Below, one piece after another: positions 11,264-21,400 of a DNA stretch of 64,000 bases; position 1 is the stretch's first letter; every line of letters starts with the position of its first letter. Position numbers and translations under genes: made by a program. This DNA is from Stomoxys calcitrans (lineage: Eukaryota; Arthropoda; Insecta; Diptera; Muscidae). The notes under the pieces were generated by a model that was given only the letters and a program-made list of their open reading frames with translations, was not told the DNA's origin and searched no databases. The DNA lies in NCBI RefSeq assembly GCF_963082655.1, contig NC_081554.1:64074602-64138601 (forward strand). The letters are read 5' to 3'.

Positions 11264-11890
11264 AGGTTAGGTTAGTTTGAAAAGAGGAAGCAGATAGTTG
11301 TTGTTGTTGTAGCAGTGTGTTAAACACTGAGGCGGCAGCCCTTGCCAATAAAGGAATCCATCGGGTCAATCCGGTACACACAACCGGCTTCCATAGCAGA
11401 TAGTAAACCGCCCCATGCGACTGTTGACATACCCCTAAGGCAGCAATTGGCTAGTTGTGCGCTCTTAATACAAAAAAAAAGTAACCTCGAAAAAGAAAAT
11501 CAAAGTTAGGAATTCCATGCCACACCCCTAAATTGGTGCATGCCTGGTATAGTGTCCCCACCTAAGTGCCGGTATCTGTTAGACGCGAAAACCGGGCAAT
11601 GACAAAGGAAATGCTCCAACGTCTCATCATCTTTCCCGCATCACCTATATATGTCATCACTTGCCGCACCGATTTTACATAAGTGAGCTCGTAGTCCTAT
11701 GTGTCCCGTTATGACACCAATAGCTATACTGACCTCCGTCTTACTTCCTTTCAGTAATAGCCTCGTCTTCTCACGATCTGGATATCCCTATAGGATTTCG
11801 CCGTCTTACCGACCATTTCGCTGTTCCACAGTGTTGCATGCGCACTCGTCGCCCACGCCCTTAAACCGGCCCGAAAGGCTTGGGGTTAAC
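11264..11890 (-). mobile_element. 5'-truncated antisense LINE 3' end
   Basis: Its 3' tail ('aacctaaccta', inverse) is at 11264, and the antisense 3' region with 'tgcatgcctggtatagtgtccccacct' matches the copy at 1171-1562. 'aaagtt' at 11258-11263 and 11891-11896 flanks it, a likely short target duplication inside the MITE. A 96-bp retroposed insert lies at 11299-11394. Confidence 0.7.
11299..11394 (-). mobile_element. Short retroposon (LINE tail or SINE) with 9-bp target duplication
   Basis: The 96-bp insert reads on the minus strand to a 3' tail '...ctacaacaacaacaa'. It is flanked by 'agcagatag' at 11290-11298 and 11395-11403. The tail matches the 3' end of the Jockey-like LINE near 42800-42820. 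It is therefore either a severely truncated LINE copy or a SINE using that LINE tail. Confidence 0.7.
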
Positions 11891-12155
11891 AAAGTTGAGT
11901 GGAACAATGATGCAATTGGGTGGCTGTGCAGTGTGCCATTAACTTACTCTAAACATCTAGAACTGGTCATAAAGGTTACCCGACCACTGCAGTGCGTATC
12001 AAGCGGAGATCCTTTCTATTAAGGAAGAGGTCGAATTGCTCAGATATAATGTCATAACGACAATTGGCATAAATATTTTCTCAGACAGCCAGACAGCCAC
12101 TAAATCCCCGAGAAACGTATTTCTGAACACAAAAACCGCCCTCGCACATAGTGTT

Positions 12156-12217
12156 CTGTTATATGCTTTCTAATATTGAGAGAGATGGAGATTGTATCGT
12201 CGCCGGCCGCCTGTCCG
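12156..12217 (-). pseudogene. ORF1-like relic, part 1 (split by LTR element)
   Basis: The minus-strand frame here (containing AAGDDTISISLNIRKHI) continues, in the same frame, the antisense ORF1-like relic at 24937-25827 once the LTR retrotransposon and one copy of TCCG are removed. The family is not identified. See the entry at 24937. Confidence 0.55.
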
Positions 12218-15200
12218 TGTAGTGTGCAAGGGTCTAGTCTGAGCAAAACTCCACATAAATGTCTATAGATGAAACAAAACGGCATGGCACGCATATTTCA
12301 CCGGCCTTATTGCTCGTCGGATGGGGGGGATCTTGCCAATGTTCATCGTTTAATTTTACCAACTACCAGCTTTAATGTTAATGCGTGCACGAATGATAGC
12401 AAAACCAAAACAAAAGAAAGTCAGATAGAATAGACAAATACGCAAAGTATAAGGGGGTCACAACACCAGAGGGTCTATTTCCGACATCATTCGATCGGCT
12501 GTGCTAAGGAGTAAGCTGCACAGCATGCCCTCCCTTCCTGTCTACCAAAAGCATCCAAAGAAATCGCTTCTTGGTTGGTAAACCCATAATATTTACCCTA
12601 CCTTCCTTTACCGACCCTACAAATCAAACTCAAAGGTTTGGGCTTACTCCATATTTAACAAATTCCTTAAATTTATTAAGAAAAAGTTCATTATCAAATC
12701 CGGTCGCTCACTATAGAGATGAATCACATCATACTTTAAAAACAGACAAAAACAATATAATAAAAGAAATATTAAAGTCAAGGCTAACAACCAATTTTTT
12801 TGTATATCTAAATTGATCCTTTAATTTACTAAAATTATTTTCATAACTCTTAAAAAAAACTAATCATTTAAATTAAATCTCAAAACTTAACAAGAAGGGT
12901 TAAAAAAAAAAAAAACACGGCATGAAAAAAAATATTTATATAATATATCAAATAAGAATCAATAGGCGAGTTTATTTGAATTCATAGCACGGCAGAAAAA
13001 AAACTAAATCGGCTGTGAAACAAACTTCGTTTAAAAGGCTCATTATGAAAAAAATGATATGTAGCTGTGTGAGTGTATTTCCATTTGTACTTCTGTTAAA
13101 GTAAAACAGCTGTGGGTGCATTGACCCCTTTTTTCCCTTACTTCATTTTTTTCCTCTAATCACACATACATCAACACAACCCACTCGGTTGTATAAAACG
13201 AAAAACTAATTTTAAATCGCGAAGTTTTGACTAATATGCAGCCAAATTTCAATAAAAATGGTATCAAATGTAAAAACAATATTTTATAGGCATACTGGGC
13301 TAGATATGTCAATGATCAAAAGGCACAAAACGTACATTCATATAAAAAATATTGCCAAAAAAAATGTATCAAAGCTATTTCAATCGAAGCAGTGCTTTTC
13401 AGACCCAAGAACATTTTCTGAGAGTCTTGTTAACAGCGAATCAACATAGTTAACAGAGGTTCCAATAGCATGTTAACACTTTAGCATTGACATATCCACC
13501 AGCACAGAATCAGATATATATGTATATGCAGGATATTTAACTGAACAAACACAAACAGATCATCTGAAAGTTGCCAACTTGCAAAAATTCCAATTTAAAA
13601 ATTATGGGGGAAGATTTAAAACATTTTTAAATTAATTTAAAAGAAAAAAATTATTTAATTTGACAAAAATTACCTGAGAGAGGTAACGGCATCTCTCTCA
13701 CTCTCCGAAAAAAAATAAATCTGTTTGGCTTTGCTCAGTGGTAGTATAACAGTTTGCACTTACTTGGTTTTTGTTGGAGCTCCCACGTTGAAAGGCCTTT
13801 CGAGGGGTGAGGGGTTATTAAAACAAACCAGCAAACTCCAGCCAATTGCAAGTTTTTAACAAAATACGCGGCATACACAAAAAATCACTTTTTTCAATAT
13901 AGTCTTTAACATTTGATACGATTCACTCTATCGGTTTTTTTTATATTCGCCTTTTTCTAAAACATTGGATTGCCAAACTACTTTTACCAAAAAAAAAACT
14001 CTCAATTAGGCATTAACTTTTTGTTTCACTTCCGATTCGGTTCTCCATCTCTGCCTTACAAATGAGCAAAAATTAAACTATATAACACTTGAGGCAAATT
14101 ACATGGGCAAAAATACGGAAAAATAATTATTTTTTTAAGGTCTTTTTTTTAGCAAGTTACAAAACCTAAGAATTAGCACGCAAGAGTTTTTTTCCTTTTC
14201 GAGAGTGATTTTTCAACCAAAACGCGTTTGTTTCGATTCCCGAAAAACAAAAACTAAATGAGTTGCACCAATCCCGACGGCTCTTTTTTTTTCTTGTACT
14301 TGAAACCAAGACAAACGATCCATTTAAAACACCAGAATCCACTGATCAAAAAAAATGAAAAGACTTTTGTTAGACTCTCTCAAGCAGCCAAATCTGCACA
14401 GCAGAAACAGAGAAATCCATATGAGCACAGGGAAAGGGGGAATCCTAGAATCAGAGAAACAAGGCCCACAGAACAATGAGTTCTCAAAAGAAATTGAGAA
14501 ATTGTTTAGAAAAAATGCAACCTTACCAAATGTATTAATCCAGGAGTTAAATGATCACAGGGGACCAACACTCCAGCTTTGGGGATAAAACCCTCAGCAA
14601 AAAGAAAATGCAGGAAACCAACACTTGCAACAATTATTTACCCGCGATTTTATAAATAAACATCGATTCTGCAGGACAATAAAAAAATAAAAATTGAGGA
14701 GAACTGCCACCAACAAAAAAAAATCTAATCCCTTTTTTACTAAAGCAAGGATAACGCTTTTACACTTTTAAAGAATCTCAAGTCCTTTACGACACAAAAA
14801 CTTAAACTTTTGGGTGCACACGGTTGCAAGGTTGGAGCAAAATGGATCTCAAATCAGTCTGCTACCACCTTTTGTAGCCTTGACCTAAACAATGGGGCAA
14901 ATTGCTGAATTACTACCACAAATTAAAATTCTCAAAACCAAAAATGTCTTCTTTTGCATACATGCCACAAATACAATAATAATCCATTTGTGAGTGTATG
15001 GGAACTCCAATGCGAAAGAAAAGCTACAAAGAACATAGAAAAGAAGTTAACATTCACCACTATGGCTAAGGGGAAATTATAGCAACTTTTCAATATGGAG
15101 ACAAAGTGCTCTAAACCTATGATTTGGTCGGACTTATATGTGTGGATGTTAACAACCAAAACCATTTTCCACCTTATCCAATAGTTGTCAAAAAAAAGAA

Positions 15201-15730
15201 AACCAAAAGGAAAAAAAATTAAACAACTCATTTGAACTTTGATGTGATCAAATGATCAAAAAAAAGAAAACAAATGAAATGAAACAAACAAAAAAAAAAA
15301 ATAAATAAATAAAAAATATAAATGTATAAAGAAACACTGCTGCCGGTATTCGAACTCACGCTCACCGGTTCGTAGGCTGTAACGCTTCCCCTAGGCTACC
15401 GCCTATGATGCGTCTCTGTTAGCTAAGTGATTATAACACATGATCACACTAAGCTTTGAATCATCAACAGCGGTCAATGTAAGTGAATCCAACTGTAACA
15501 GTGCTACAAGGAAGAAGAAGAAGAAAAACAGCATAGGCAAAGCTCCAAATATGTTCCAATAAGGGAACAACATGAGACAAGCAATCACAACAACAAAAAT
15601 ACTCTAGCATCCACATTGTATGTTAACTCGCGTTGGGGTTGGAAAAAAACAGGAATGTCCATATCTATTATCAGGCGGGCCAATTCCAAGAAATATATTC
15701 ATATTGGGTACATCGACATGCGCCACTACA
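12218..15730 (-). repeat. 3' LTR of the Gypsy element (3,513 bp)
   Basis: On the plus strand it starts TGTAGTG and ends CACTACA, a 7-bp inverted end pair. It matches 21424-24936 at a constant offset of 9206, or 9204 between two A-runs (14 versus 12 A near 12902, 12 versus 14 near 15290). Total length is equal. Small open frames inside (61-99 codons, both strands) are low-complexity and I do not consider them genes. A tRNA-like segment lies at 15341-15404. At 3.5 kb this is far above the usual 0.2-1 kb of insect Gypsy LTRs. Confidence 0.95.
15341..15404 (-). promoter_or_regulatory. tRNA-like sequence with Pol III A and B boxes in the 3' LTR
   Basis: On the minus strand (the sense of the element) 15398-15388 reads TAGCCTAGGGG, a good A box. 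15355-15345 reads GTTCGAATACC, a good B box, and the two are 32 bp apart. The outer bases GGCGGT/ACCGGC resemble an imperfect acceptor stem. T-runs that could stop Pol III lie about 30 nt downstream (15310-15317). A functional tRNA is unlikely; a tRNA-derived promoter module is more likely. Confidence 0.55.
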
Positions 15731-15750
15731 AATACCCCCCGCCAAAATCA
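15731..15750 (-). promoter_or_regulatory. Polypurine tract
   Basis: Immediately upstream (minus strand) of the 3' LTR the sequence reads TTTTGGCGGGGGGTATT. Its G-run is the likely plus-strand primer of the Gypsy element. Its position against the LTR edge at 15730 fixes that boundary. Confidence 0.75.
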
Positions 15751-15801
15751 GGCTTAATGGACAAATTGGAGATTAAGTCTGATACCGCATGGAGATGTAA
15801 T

Positions 15802-18800
15802 CTATTGCCTCATATCTTTTGCATGATATGTACCAACCAACTTGCCTTGAAGATCTTCAAGTTCATAATAACAAGTACCAATTCTACGACGAACCCTGCA
15901 TTTAATAAACGTAGGTGCAAGTTTAGCATTGTATCCTTTTTCAAAACTGCTTTGGCTAAAATTTCGCCTGTACACCTCTTGACCAACATTATATGACACT
16001 TCACGCGAACGTAGGTTGTATTGTCTTTCATTACGATCATGTTGCACTCTCATCACATTAGCAGCTTTAGATCTAACAACATCAAAGGTGTCCGATCTAT
16101 TAAATTGTATCGCCCTATCCTCTAAAGCATTCAGTTTTCTTAGCAGTTGGTAAATAGAACCATTAGTCACCATATTTTGACCAAAAACCATAAAATAAGG
16201 GGAAGTCCCAATGGCAGTATGTACTGTCGAACGCAAAGCACACGCAATGTGGCTTAGTTTTTCATCCCAATTTTTTTGAACGGGTTTTACATATGCTTTA
16301 ATAGCAGAAATGACGGATCGGTTCACCCGTTCAGAGGCATTAGCCTGTGGCGAATGAACTGCGGTATAAATATGAGAAATCTTATAAAAATTCAAAAGAT
16401 CATTAAATTTCTTTGCTTCGAACTGCGTTCCATTATCCGAGATAACGCTCTCTGGTACACCAAATGTGTGAAACAAATCTTCTTCCATATACTTAATAAC
16501 AGCATCAGCTGTAAACTTTTTAACCGGGCGGAGAAAACAAAATTTTGAAAAATGATCAAGGACAATAAAAATTCCAATATTCCCTGAACTGGATCGAGGG
16601 TAAGGTCCTATGAAATCAACATATAAGCGCTGAAAGAATCTATGGGATGAACCAGTGTCACCCATGGGTGGTCTCATAACAACATTAGGGTGCTTTGTAC
16701 TCTTACAAACTTCACACGAGTTAACATAATTCTTAACATCCCAAACTAAGTTAGGCCAGAAATAGTATCTTCGAATTCTTTCCAATGTTTTATTAATCCC
16801 ACAATGCGAAGACAAGGGGTCATCATGATGTTTCTGCAATACCTCTGGAACCATACTTTTAGGAATCCATAGCTTCCAAATCATGTCATCAGCAAGCTGT
16901 TCTCCAACGGCGTGTTCCGTTCGTCTGTATAAATAACCATCGATAATCTTCAAGTCGGGAGTGGAATCGATATTATCTTCAACCCTTCTCAATAAGTCCT
17001 TGTAGTCGTCAGAGGAAAAATGTTCAGATTTTAAATCAACAAAAACCCCGCGTTCATTTCTTATCTCGGACAGACCGCATATTTCGGACAAGTCATCGGT
17101 ATTCGTACGCGAAAGCGCATCAGGAACTATATTCTGCGACCCTTTTCTATGCTCAATTTTAAACCGGTATCCTTGAAGCTTCAAGGCCCATCTAGCTAGC
17201 CGCGTGCTTAAGTCAGTTTGGGACATGAGCCATTTAAGAGAGGCGTGATCAGTAATCACCGTGAACTCATGTCCCTCGACATAAGCTCGAAACTTTTTAA
17301 TGCAAAGCATTGCTGCCAAGCATTCTTGTTCAGTGACACTATAGTTACGTTGGGCTTGGTTAAGTTTCTTAGACATAAACGCCACAGGAAACTCATCGCC
17401 CTCCGCATTCTTTTGCACCAAGACTCCTCCTATTCCTGTTTTGCTGGCATCACAGTGTATAAAAAACGGCTGTGAAAAATCAGGACTGTGCAAAACAGGG
17501 GCTGAGCTAAGAATGGATTTCAAATCTTCAAAGGATTTTTGGGCCTCCTCGGTCCATACGAATTTTCGATTAGTCTTTAACAAATCAGTTAAGGGACTAG
17601 AAATAGCAGCGTAATTCCTGATGAACTTTCTGTACCACCCTGACATACCTAGAAATCGTCGGACTTGTTTAACCGATCTCGGTGCCGGGAATTCAGTAAT
17701 GGCCGAAATTTTTCCTGGATCGGTACGAATGGTCCCGTCCCCAACTACATGGCCTAAATATCGGACTTCTGTCATACAAAATTTGCTTTTTCCTACGTTT
17801 ATTGTAAGTCCAGCATTACGAAGACACTTAGCCACTTCCTTGAGTACCTCTAGATGCCGATCAAATGTGGGAGATACCACTAGAAGATCGTCCAGGTAGA
17901 CCAAAACCTCAGCTCTGAGAGATGCCGGTATCACCCTATCCATAAGCCTGCACATGGTTTGCGGGGCATTACATAAGCCAAATGGCATAACTTTAAAATG
18001 ATAAAGGGGTCTCCCAGGAACCGTGAATGCAGTCTTACCTTTCGACGATTCATCTAGCGGTATCTGCCAGAATGCATCCTTCAAATCAAGGCTGGATATA
18101 AATTCAGCTTTAGGCAAACGACTCAAGATACCATCGATATGTGGAAGTGGATAAGCATCCCCCTCTGTAACAGCATTAAGTTTTCTACTGTCCAAGCATA
18201 AGCGATTCTTGCCTGGTTTTCTATGCAAAACAATCGGTGAAGACCAAGGACTAGTGGACTCCTCTATTACACCCATAGCCAACATGCGATCAAGCTCTTC
18301 GTAGATTAGCTTCTCAATCGCCGGAGAGACAGGGAAATGCCTTTGTTTTATCGGGGTTGCACCACCCGTATTAATAGTATGGCAAATAACATTCGTTTTC
18401 CCTAGGCCCTCTTTCGCGAACGAAGGAAATAAATCAATAGCACATTGCAGCTGAAACTTCTGATCCACCGAGAGATATTTCTGGTCTAAATTTTGGGCAT
18501 CGCCTACTGAGAACGATAAACTGGAAATTCCATTTAAAAGAGACTGAGGAAGAAGGTTATATTTCCTCCAAAAATCAATGCCAAGTATCAAATCCTGTGA
18601 CAAATTAGGAACCACATAAATAGTAATGGGCTCACTTTTATTTCTAAAAACCACTTCAGTCGTAAAAACACCCGCAATCCTTTGAGGTTTACCATCTGCC
18701 GTATTGACAGTGGTGTTTAATTTCTTATAAGGAATCTGAGATCCTAGAAAATCTATAGCGGCTTGAGCACCAAGACACGTCACGGAGGCACCAGTGTCTA

Positions 18801-19230
18801 AAAGACCTATCACATTTCTATCTAACAAACGCACCTCAGCATAAGGACGAACATCGCCTGGCCTCTCAAGTACTGAAACACTAAAGTTCCTTTTTAAATT
18901 CTTGACAATTTTCCAAAATTTCCTCATCCTTTTGCTTGACCTGGCAACCCTAGGCTCTTCATTGAATATCCTGTCTCTGACCTTGAGATAATTTTTTAAC
19001 CTCACATGAAAAGGTATTATTGGACGAGGTCCTGTAGTAGTAGGGCAAGTACTTTGAATCACAGTATTATCCTGGGTATCATAATTTTTATTTGAATATT
19101 CAGTATTATGGGTTTCCTCAGGTTGAGTATCCGAAGGAAAATTTGAACGAGAGAATATTTTTACATGGTCTGTGAGGATTGTTGACAAGTTTTCGGTCTG
19201 GGTGCACTTCTCAGTGCAGAGCTCTGGAAG
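15802..19230 (-). CDS. pol: Pol polyprotein (protease, RT, RNase H, integrase), expressed by minus-1 frameshift
   Basis: The frame is open from the slip site at 19230 to 15802; there is no ATG near its start, which fits frameshift expression. Residues below are counted from 19188. Protease: DTGAS at 131-135. RT: LDLKDAF at 367-373 and YLDD at 431-434. RNase H: D580, E622, D647. Integrase: zinc-binding H788/H795/C825/C828 and catalytic D858, D918, E953. The C-terminus ends in a GPF/Y-like module (YELEDLQGKLVGTYHAKD). It would mature the particle, make the cDNA and insert it into the genome. No stop or frameshift is visible in 1,128 codons, so the copy looks enzymatically intact. Confidence 0.95.
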   Translation of the reverse strand, partial: LPELCTEKCTQTENLSTILTDHVKIFSRSNFPSDTQPEETHNTEYSNKNYDTQDNTVIQSTCPTTTGPRPIIPFHVRLKNYLKVRDRIFNEEPRVARSSKRMRKFWKIVKNLKRNFSVSVLERPGDVRPYAEVRLLDRNVIGLLDTGASVTCLGAQAAIDFLGSQIPYKKLNTTVNTADGKPQRIAGVFTTEVVFRNKSEPITIYVVPNLSQDLILGIDFWRKYNLLPQSLLNGISSLSFSVGDAQNLDQKYLSVDQKFQLQCAIDLFPSFAKEGLGKTNVICHTINTGGATPIKQRHFPVSPAIEKLIYEELDRMLAMGVIEESTSPWSSPIVLHRKPGKNRLCLDSRKLNAVTEGDAYPLPHIDGILSRLPKAEFISSLDLKDAFWQIPLDESSKGKTAFTVPGRPLYHFKVMPFGLCNAPQTMCRLMDRVIPASLRAEVLVYLDDLLVVSPTFDRHLEVLKEVAKCLRNAGLTINVGKSKFCMTEVRYLGHVVGDGTIRTDPGKISAITEFPAPRSVKQVRRFLGMSGWYRKFIRNYAAISSPLTDLLKTNRKFVWTEEAQKSFEDLKSILSSAPVLHSPDFSQPFFIHCDASKTGIGGVLVQKNAEGDEFPVAFMSKKLNQAQRNYSVTEQECLAAMLCIKKFRAYVEGHEFTVITDHASLKWLMSQTDLSTRLARWALKLQGYRFKIEHRKGSQNIVPDALSRTNTDDLSEICGLSEIRNERGVFVDLKSEHFSSDDYKDLLRRVEDNIDSTPDLKIIDGYLYRRTEHAVGEQLADDMIWKLWIPKSMVPEVLQKHHDDPLSSHCGINKTLERIRRYYFWPNLVWDVKNYVNSCEVCKSTKHPNVVMRPPMGDTGSSHRFFQRLYVDFIGPYPRSSSGNIGIFIVLDHFSKFCFLRPVKKFTADAVIKYMEEDLFHTFGVPESVISDNGTQFEAKKFNDLLNFYKISHIYTAVHSPQANASERVNRSVISAIKAYVKPVQKNWDEKLSHIACALRSTVHTAIGTSPYFMVFGQNMVTNGSIYQLLRKLNALEDRAIQFNRSDTFDVVRSKAANVMRVQHDRNERQYNLRSREVSYNVGQEVYRRNFSQSSFEKGYNAKLAPTFIKCRVRRRIGTCYYELEDLQGKLVGTYHAKDMRQ

Positions 19231-20765
19231 TTTTTTGGATTGTCATTACATTTCCTACAATTGGGTTTATATACTTGTGGAGTACCACAACCATAACAAA
19301 AAACACTGCGATCAGCTAAACATTCTTGGTATCCATGACCTGTATGCCTACAATTCCAACACACAGATGAGACCTCCGAAACTTCTTCAAACTCAAGTAA
19401 TTCAGGCTCGTTAACTTCATTGAATTCAACTTCTGCTGCACGCTTTGAAAAATGATTATGCCTGCTACCGGAGAATCCATGCTTACGACTCATATCCTGT
19501 AGGAAGAACTCCCTACGCCGACAAATTTCACGCAATTGACCAACCGAGCTAATCGACATATTTAATATTTCATGCTGGATATCTGGTTGTAGATTGCGAC
19601 GTAAGATTTCAACCAGCGTTTTATCATCAAGGGGCTTATCAAGTCAATCGACCAAGTCTATGACTGAATCATAAAAAGTGTCGAACGGTTCGTTTGGCTT
19701 TTGCTTCCTGTCGCGTATTAATTCTCTTATGTCAATATCAGTTCTGGAGTCCCTATAATGCTGACGTAATGCTCTACAAAGATCGAACCACTGAACAACA
19801 CGTACAGTACGGTGGAACCTCCAAAACCAGTCACTGGCTTTGCCTTCAAAAAGTGCACTTGCGCTACGACAAAGGATGTCAAAATCACCATTTAATGTCT
19901 GTCTAGTTAGGGCTTCAACACGATAAATAAAATTATCAACAGGTAAGCTGTTCGAACTACCATTGAACTTAATCTTCCAATTGGCAATTATTTGGCTAAC
20001 CTTATCAGGACGAAAGGCTAAATCATGGCTTAAATTTGGGGCACTAAATCGAGATCGGCTTGCAGAATTACCATCATGGTTACTTCTACCAGAATCATTA
20101 TTCACCTGTTCATTATTTGAATATGGCAACCCCAGCAACTGCTCTAATGTCCTCTGCTCAACCTCACCTACATTCAGCATAGAGGGACGGTTTCTATTGA
20201 CTACCGGCGAAGATGCGTTAGCAATCTGTGGAGCCTGATTAATATTTAAACGAGCAAGACTAACCTCAACACTCTTCTCGACCCACGAAGTTACCTGATT
20301 GGAAAGAGACTGAACAATCTCTGTTTGTTGCCTATTCATCATTGCAGTCACTAAGTCCTTTATGCTGTCCAAAGTCAAGCTGGGTTGAGGTAGTGACATA
20401 CCTGCACTAGCATCTAAATTTGTAGTTATATCCTGGTTAGAGGATCCTTCAGCCCTATTGGCATCATAGCTCTTGGCTTTTGCAGACGACCTAGTTGCAA
20501 CCGATGAAGTTGTTTTCTGCGAAGTTGCAAGACCGGACTTTTTGCTGTCCTTGACTATGTTCGACCCACACACTGGACAATCAGACTGAGTTTTAATGTA
20601 ATTCGTAATGCATATTTTATGAAAGGAATGTCTACAGGAGGTTTCTGTTAAAAGTAATGGATTCCGAATAACAGAACTACAAATCTGGCATAAAAGCAAG
20701 TTACCCTCAACAGCTGTTCCAGCAGCTGAAATATGTTCAGAACTTCTTTCAAGGGGCATTTTCAA
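19161..20765 (-). CDS. gag: Gag with N-terminal RING-H2 finger; one in-frame TGA
   Basis: This is the structural protein of the particle. Residues 26-66 hold a complete RING-H2: C26-x2-C29-x14-C44-x-H46-x2-H49-x2-C52-x10-C63-x2-C66, with Ile28 and Pro64 at positions that contact E2 enzymes in active RING ligases. A Ser/Asn-rich linker follows, then a Retrotrans_gag-like region at about 260-400 (WKIKFNG, FEGKASDWFWRF). Two zinc knuckles sit near the C-terminus: CWNCRHTGHGYQEC, and a second in which Val replaces His. A TGA at 19646-19644 (codon 374) splits the frame, but the same frame continues to 19161. It could be a CGA-to-TGA mutation or a read-through stop; mutation is likelier. ATG at 20765 is the first in frame after a ~660-nt leader. 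Confidence 0.9.
19203..19236 (-). promoter_or_regulatory. Gag-Pol minus-1 frameshift signal
   Basis: Minus-strand 19236-19230 is A AAA AAC, in the correct gag phase (codons CCA AAA AAC). Slipping back one base enters the pol frame exactly. Eleven nucleotides downstream, 19218-19203 folds as TGCACT-GAGA-AGTGCA, a 6-bp stem with a GNRA-type loop. A second palindrome, CAGAGCTCTG, lies between them. This matches the classic X XXY YYZ retroviral signal. Frameshift efficiency is unknown. Confidence 0.85.
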
Positions 20766-21400
20766 ATAACATAAAAAAAATCAAAATCTAAGGTAAATCA
20801 AGACAAAATAATAACTAAAAAAAAATCAAAAAGTAAATAAAAACAACAATTCAATCAAGGAAACCAAGTTTGATTTGTTCGGGCATAGGAGGTAAGGTAG
20901 GATAGTAATAAAAAAAAATTATCAAACTATGCGAAAATAGATGGAAATAATTAAGGAGAAGAATAACAAATTGATAGGGGAGACAGAAAGAAAAATGGTT
21001 ATTTACGATGGGTAAAAACATCCTCGATAATATTCATACATTCCAAATCGCAAATAGAGAAAACAAATAATAAAAGTTTCCAATCAGATATACGCTGAAG
21101 CCAGAATTAGAGCCTAGTCCAAAACCTGTATTCATTCAACCTGAACACCAACTGAAACTTTCACACGAGAGAAAAAAGGGCAGGACAACCTAACTCCTGG
21201 TTATATGCTTCAGCACCGCTGCATATCAAACATATAAATTCCAACGAAGTTTAGTTATCCCGACAAAAGAAAATAAATGGGGAAAAAAATAAAGGCAGTA
21301 TAAAGAAAAGAGAGGAAAAATACTAGGAGCTGAGTGAAAAATCCTACGATATCTGAAATATCAAGCCGTTCAATATAAAAAAAATTTTTAATTCACTCGG
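20766..21400 (-). other. Gypsy 5' leader
   Basis: About 635 bp between the PBS and the gag ATG; it is A-rich on the plus strand. No coding frame or obvious structure beyond short A-runs is seen. It probably holds packaging signals, by position only. Confidence 0.6.

Larger units (their letters stand above)
11148..11944. mobile_element. MITE with ~45-bp terminal inverted repeats, split by a LINE
   Basis: The left end (11148-11196) and right end (11897-11944) are inverted copies: both read AGTT......ACACTGCACAGCC, then ACCCAATTGCA, going inwards. The likely target duplication is TACT (11144-11147, 11945-11948). Without its inner insert the element would be about 160 bp. It is inserted in the RNase H coding part of a LINE, and the empty site is visible in the related LINE near 56960. 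Confidence 0.65.
10440..12155 (+). pseudogene. R1/Jockey-like LINE ORF2 C-terminal half, with nested inserts
   Basis: After the tandem repeat the frame gives the RT thumb region (VYTAVVRPKMLYG, MACITAALRTTQSDAMNLM, LPL/MPLDIVA) and then an RNase H start (SNIDFYTDG near 11113). It resumes after the insert at 11148-11944 with the RNase H middle (DHCSVYQAEIL-like frame at 11975-12015, then SDSQ near 12080). The same family is at 55335-57680, which shows where sequence is missing. Frameshifts and the nested MITE make it nonfunctional. It ends at about 12155, where an antisense ORF1-like relic begins. Confidence 0.75.

Noticed and set aside
14258..14588. Antisense (plus-strand) frames in the LTR, 73 and 77 codons, overlapping in two frames
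   Set aside because: No domain, overlapping frames and A-rich composition; I looked for an LTR-encoded accessory protein and could not support one.
14932..15231. 99-codon hydrophobic minus-strand frame in the LTR
   Set aside because: Phe/Leu-rich from A/T-rich DNA; no signal-peptide logic or family match. Kept as unproven.
15731..15801. Search for an env gene after pol
   Set aside because: Only 71 bp separate the pol stop from the LTR, so no env can be present.
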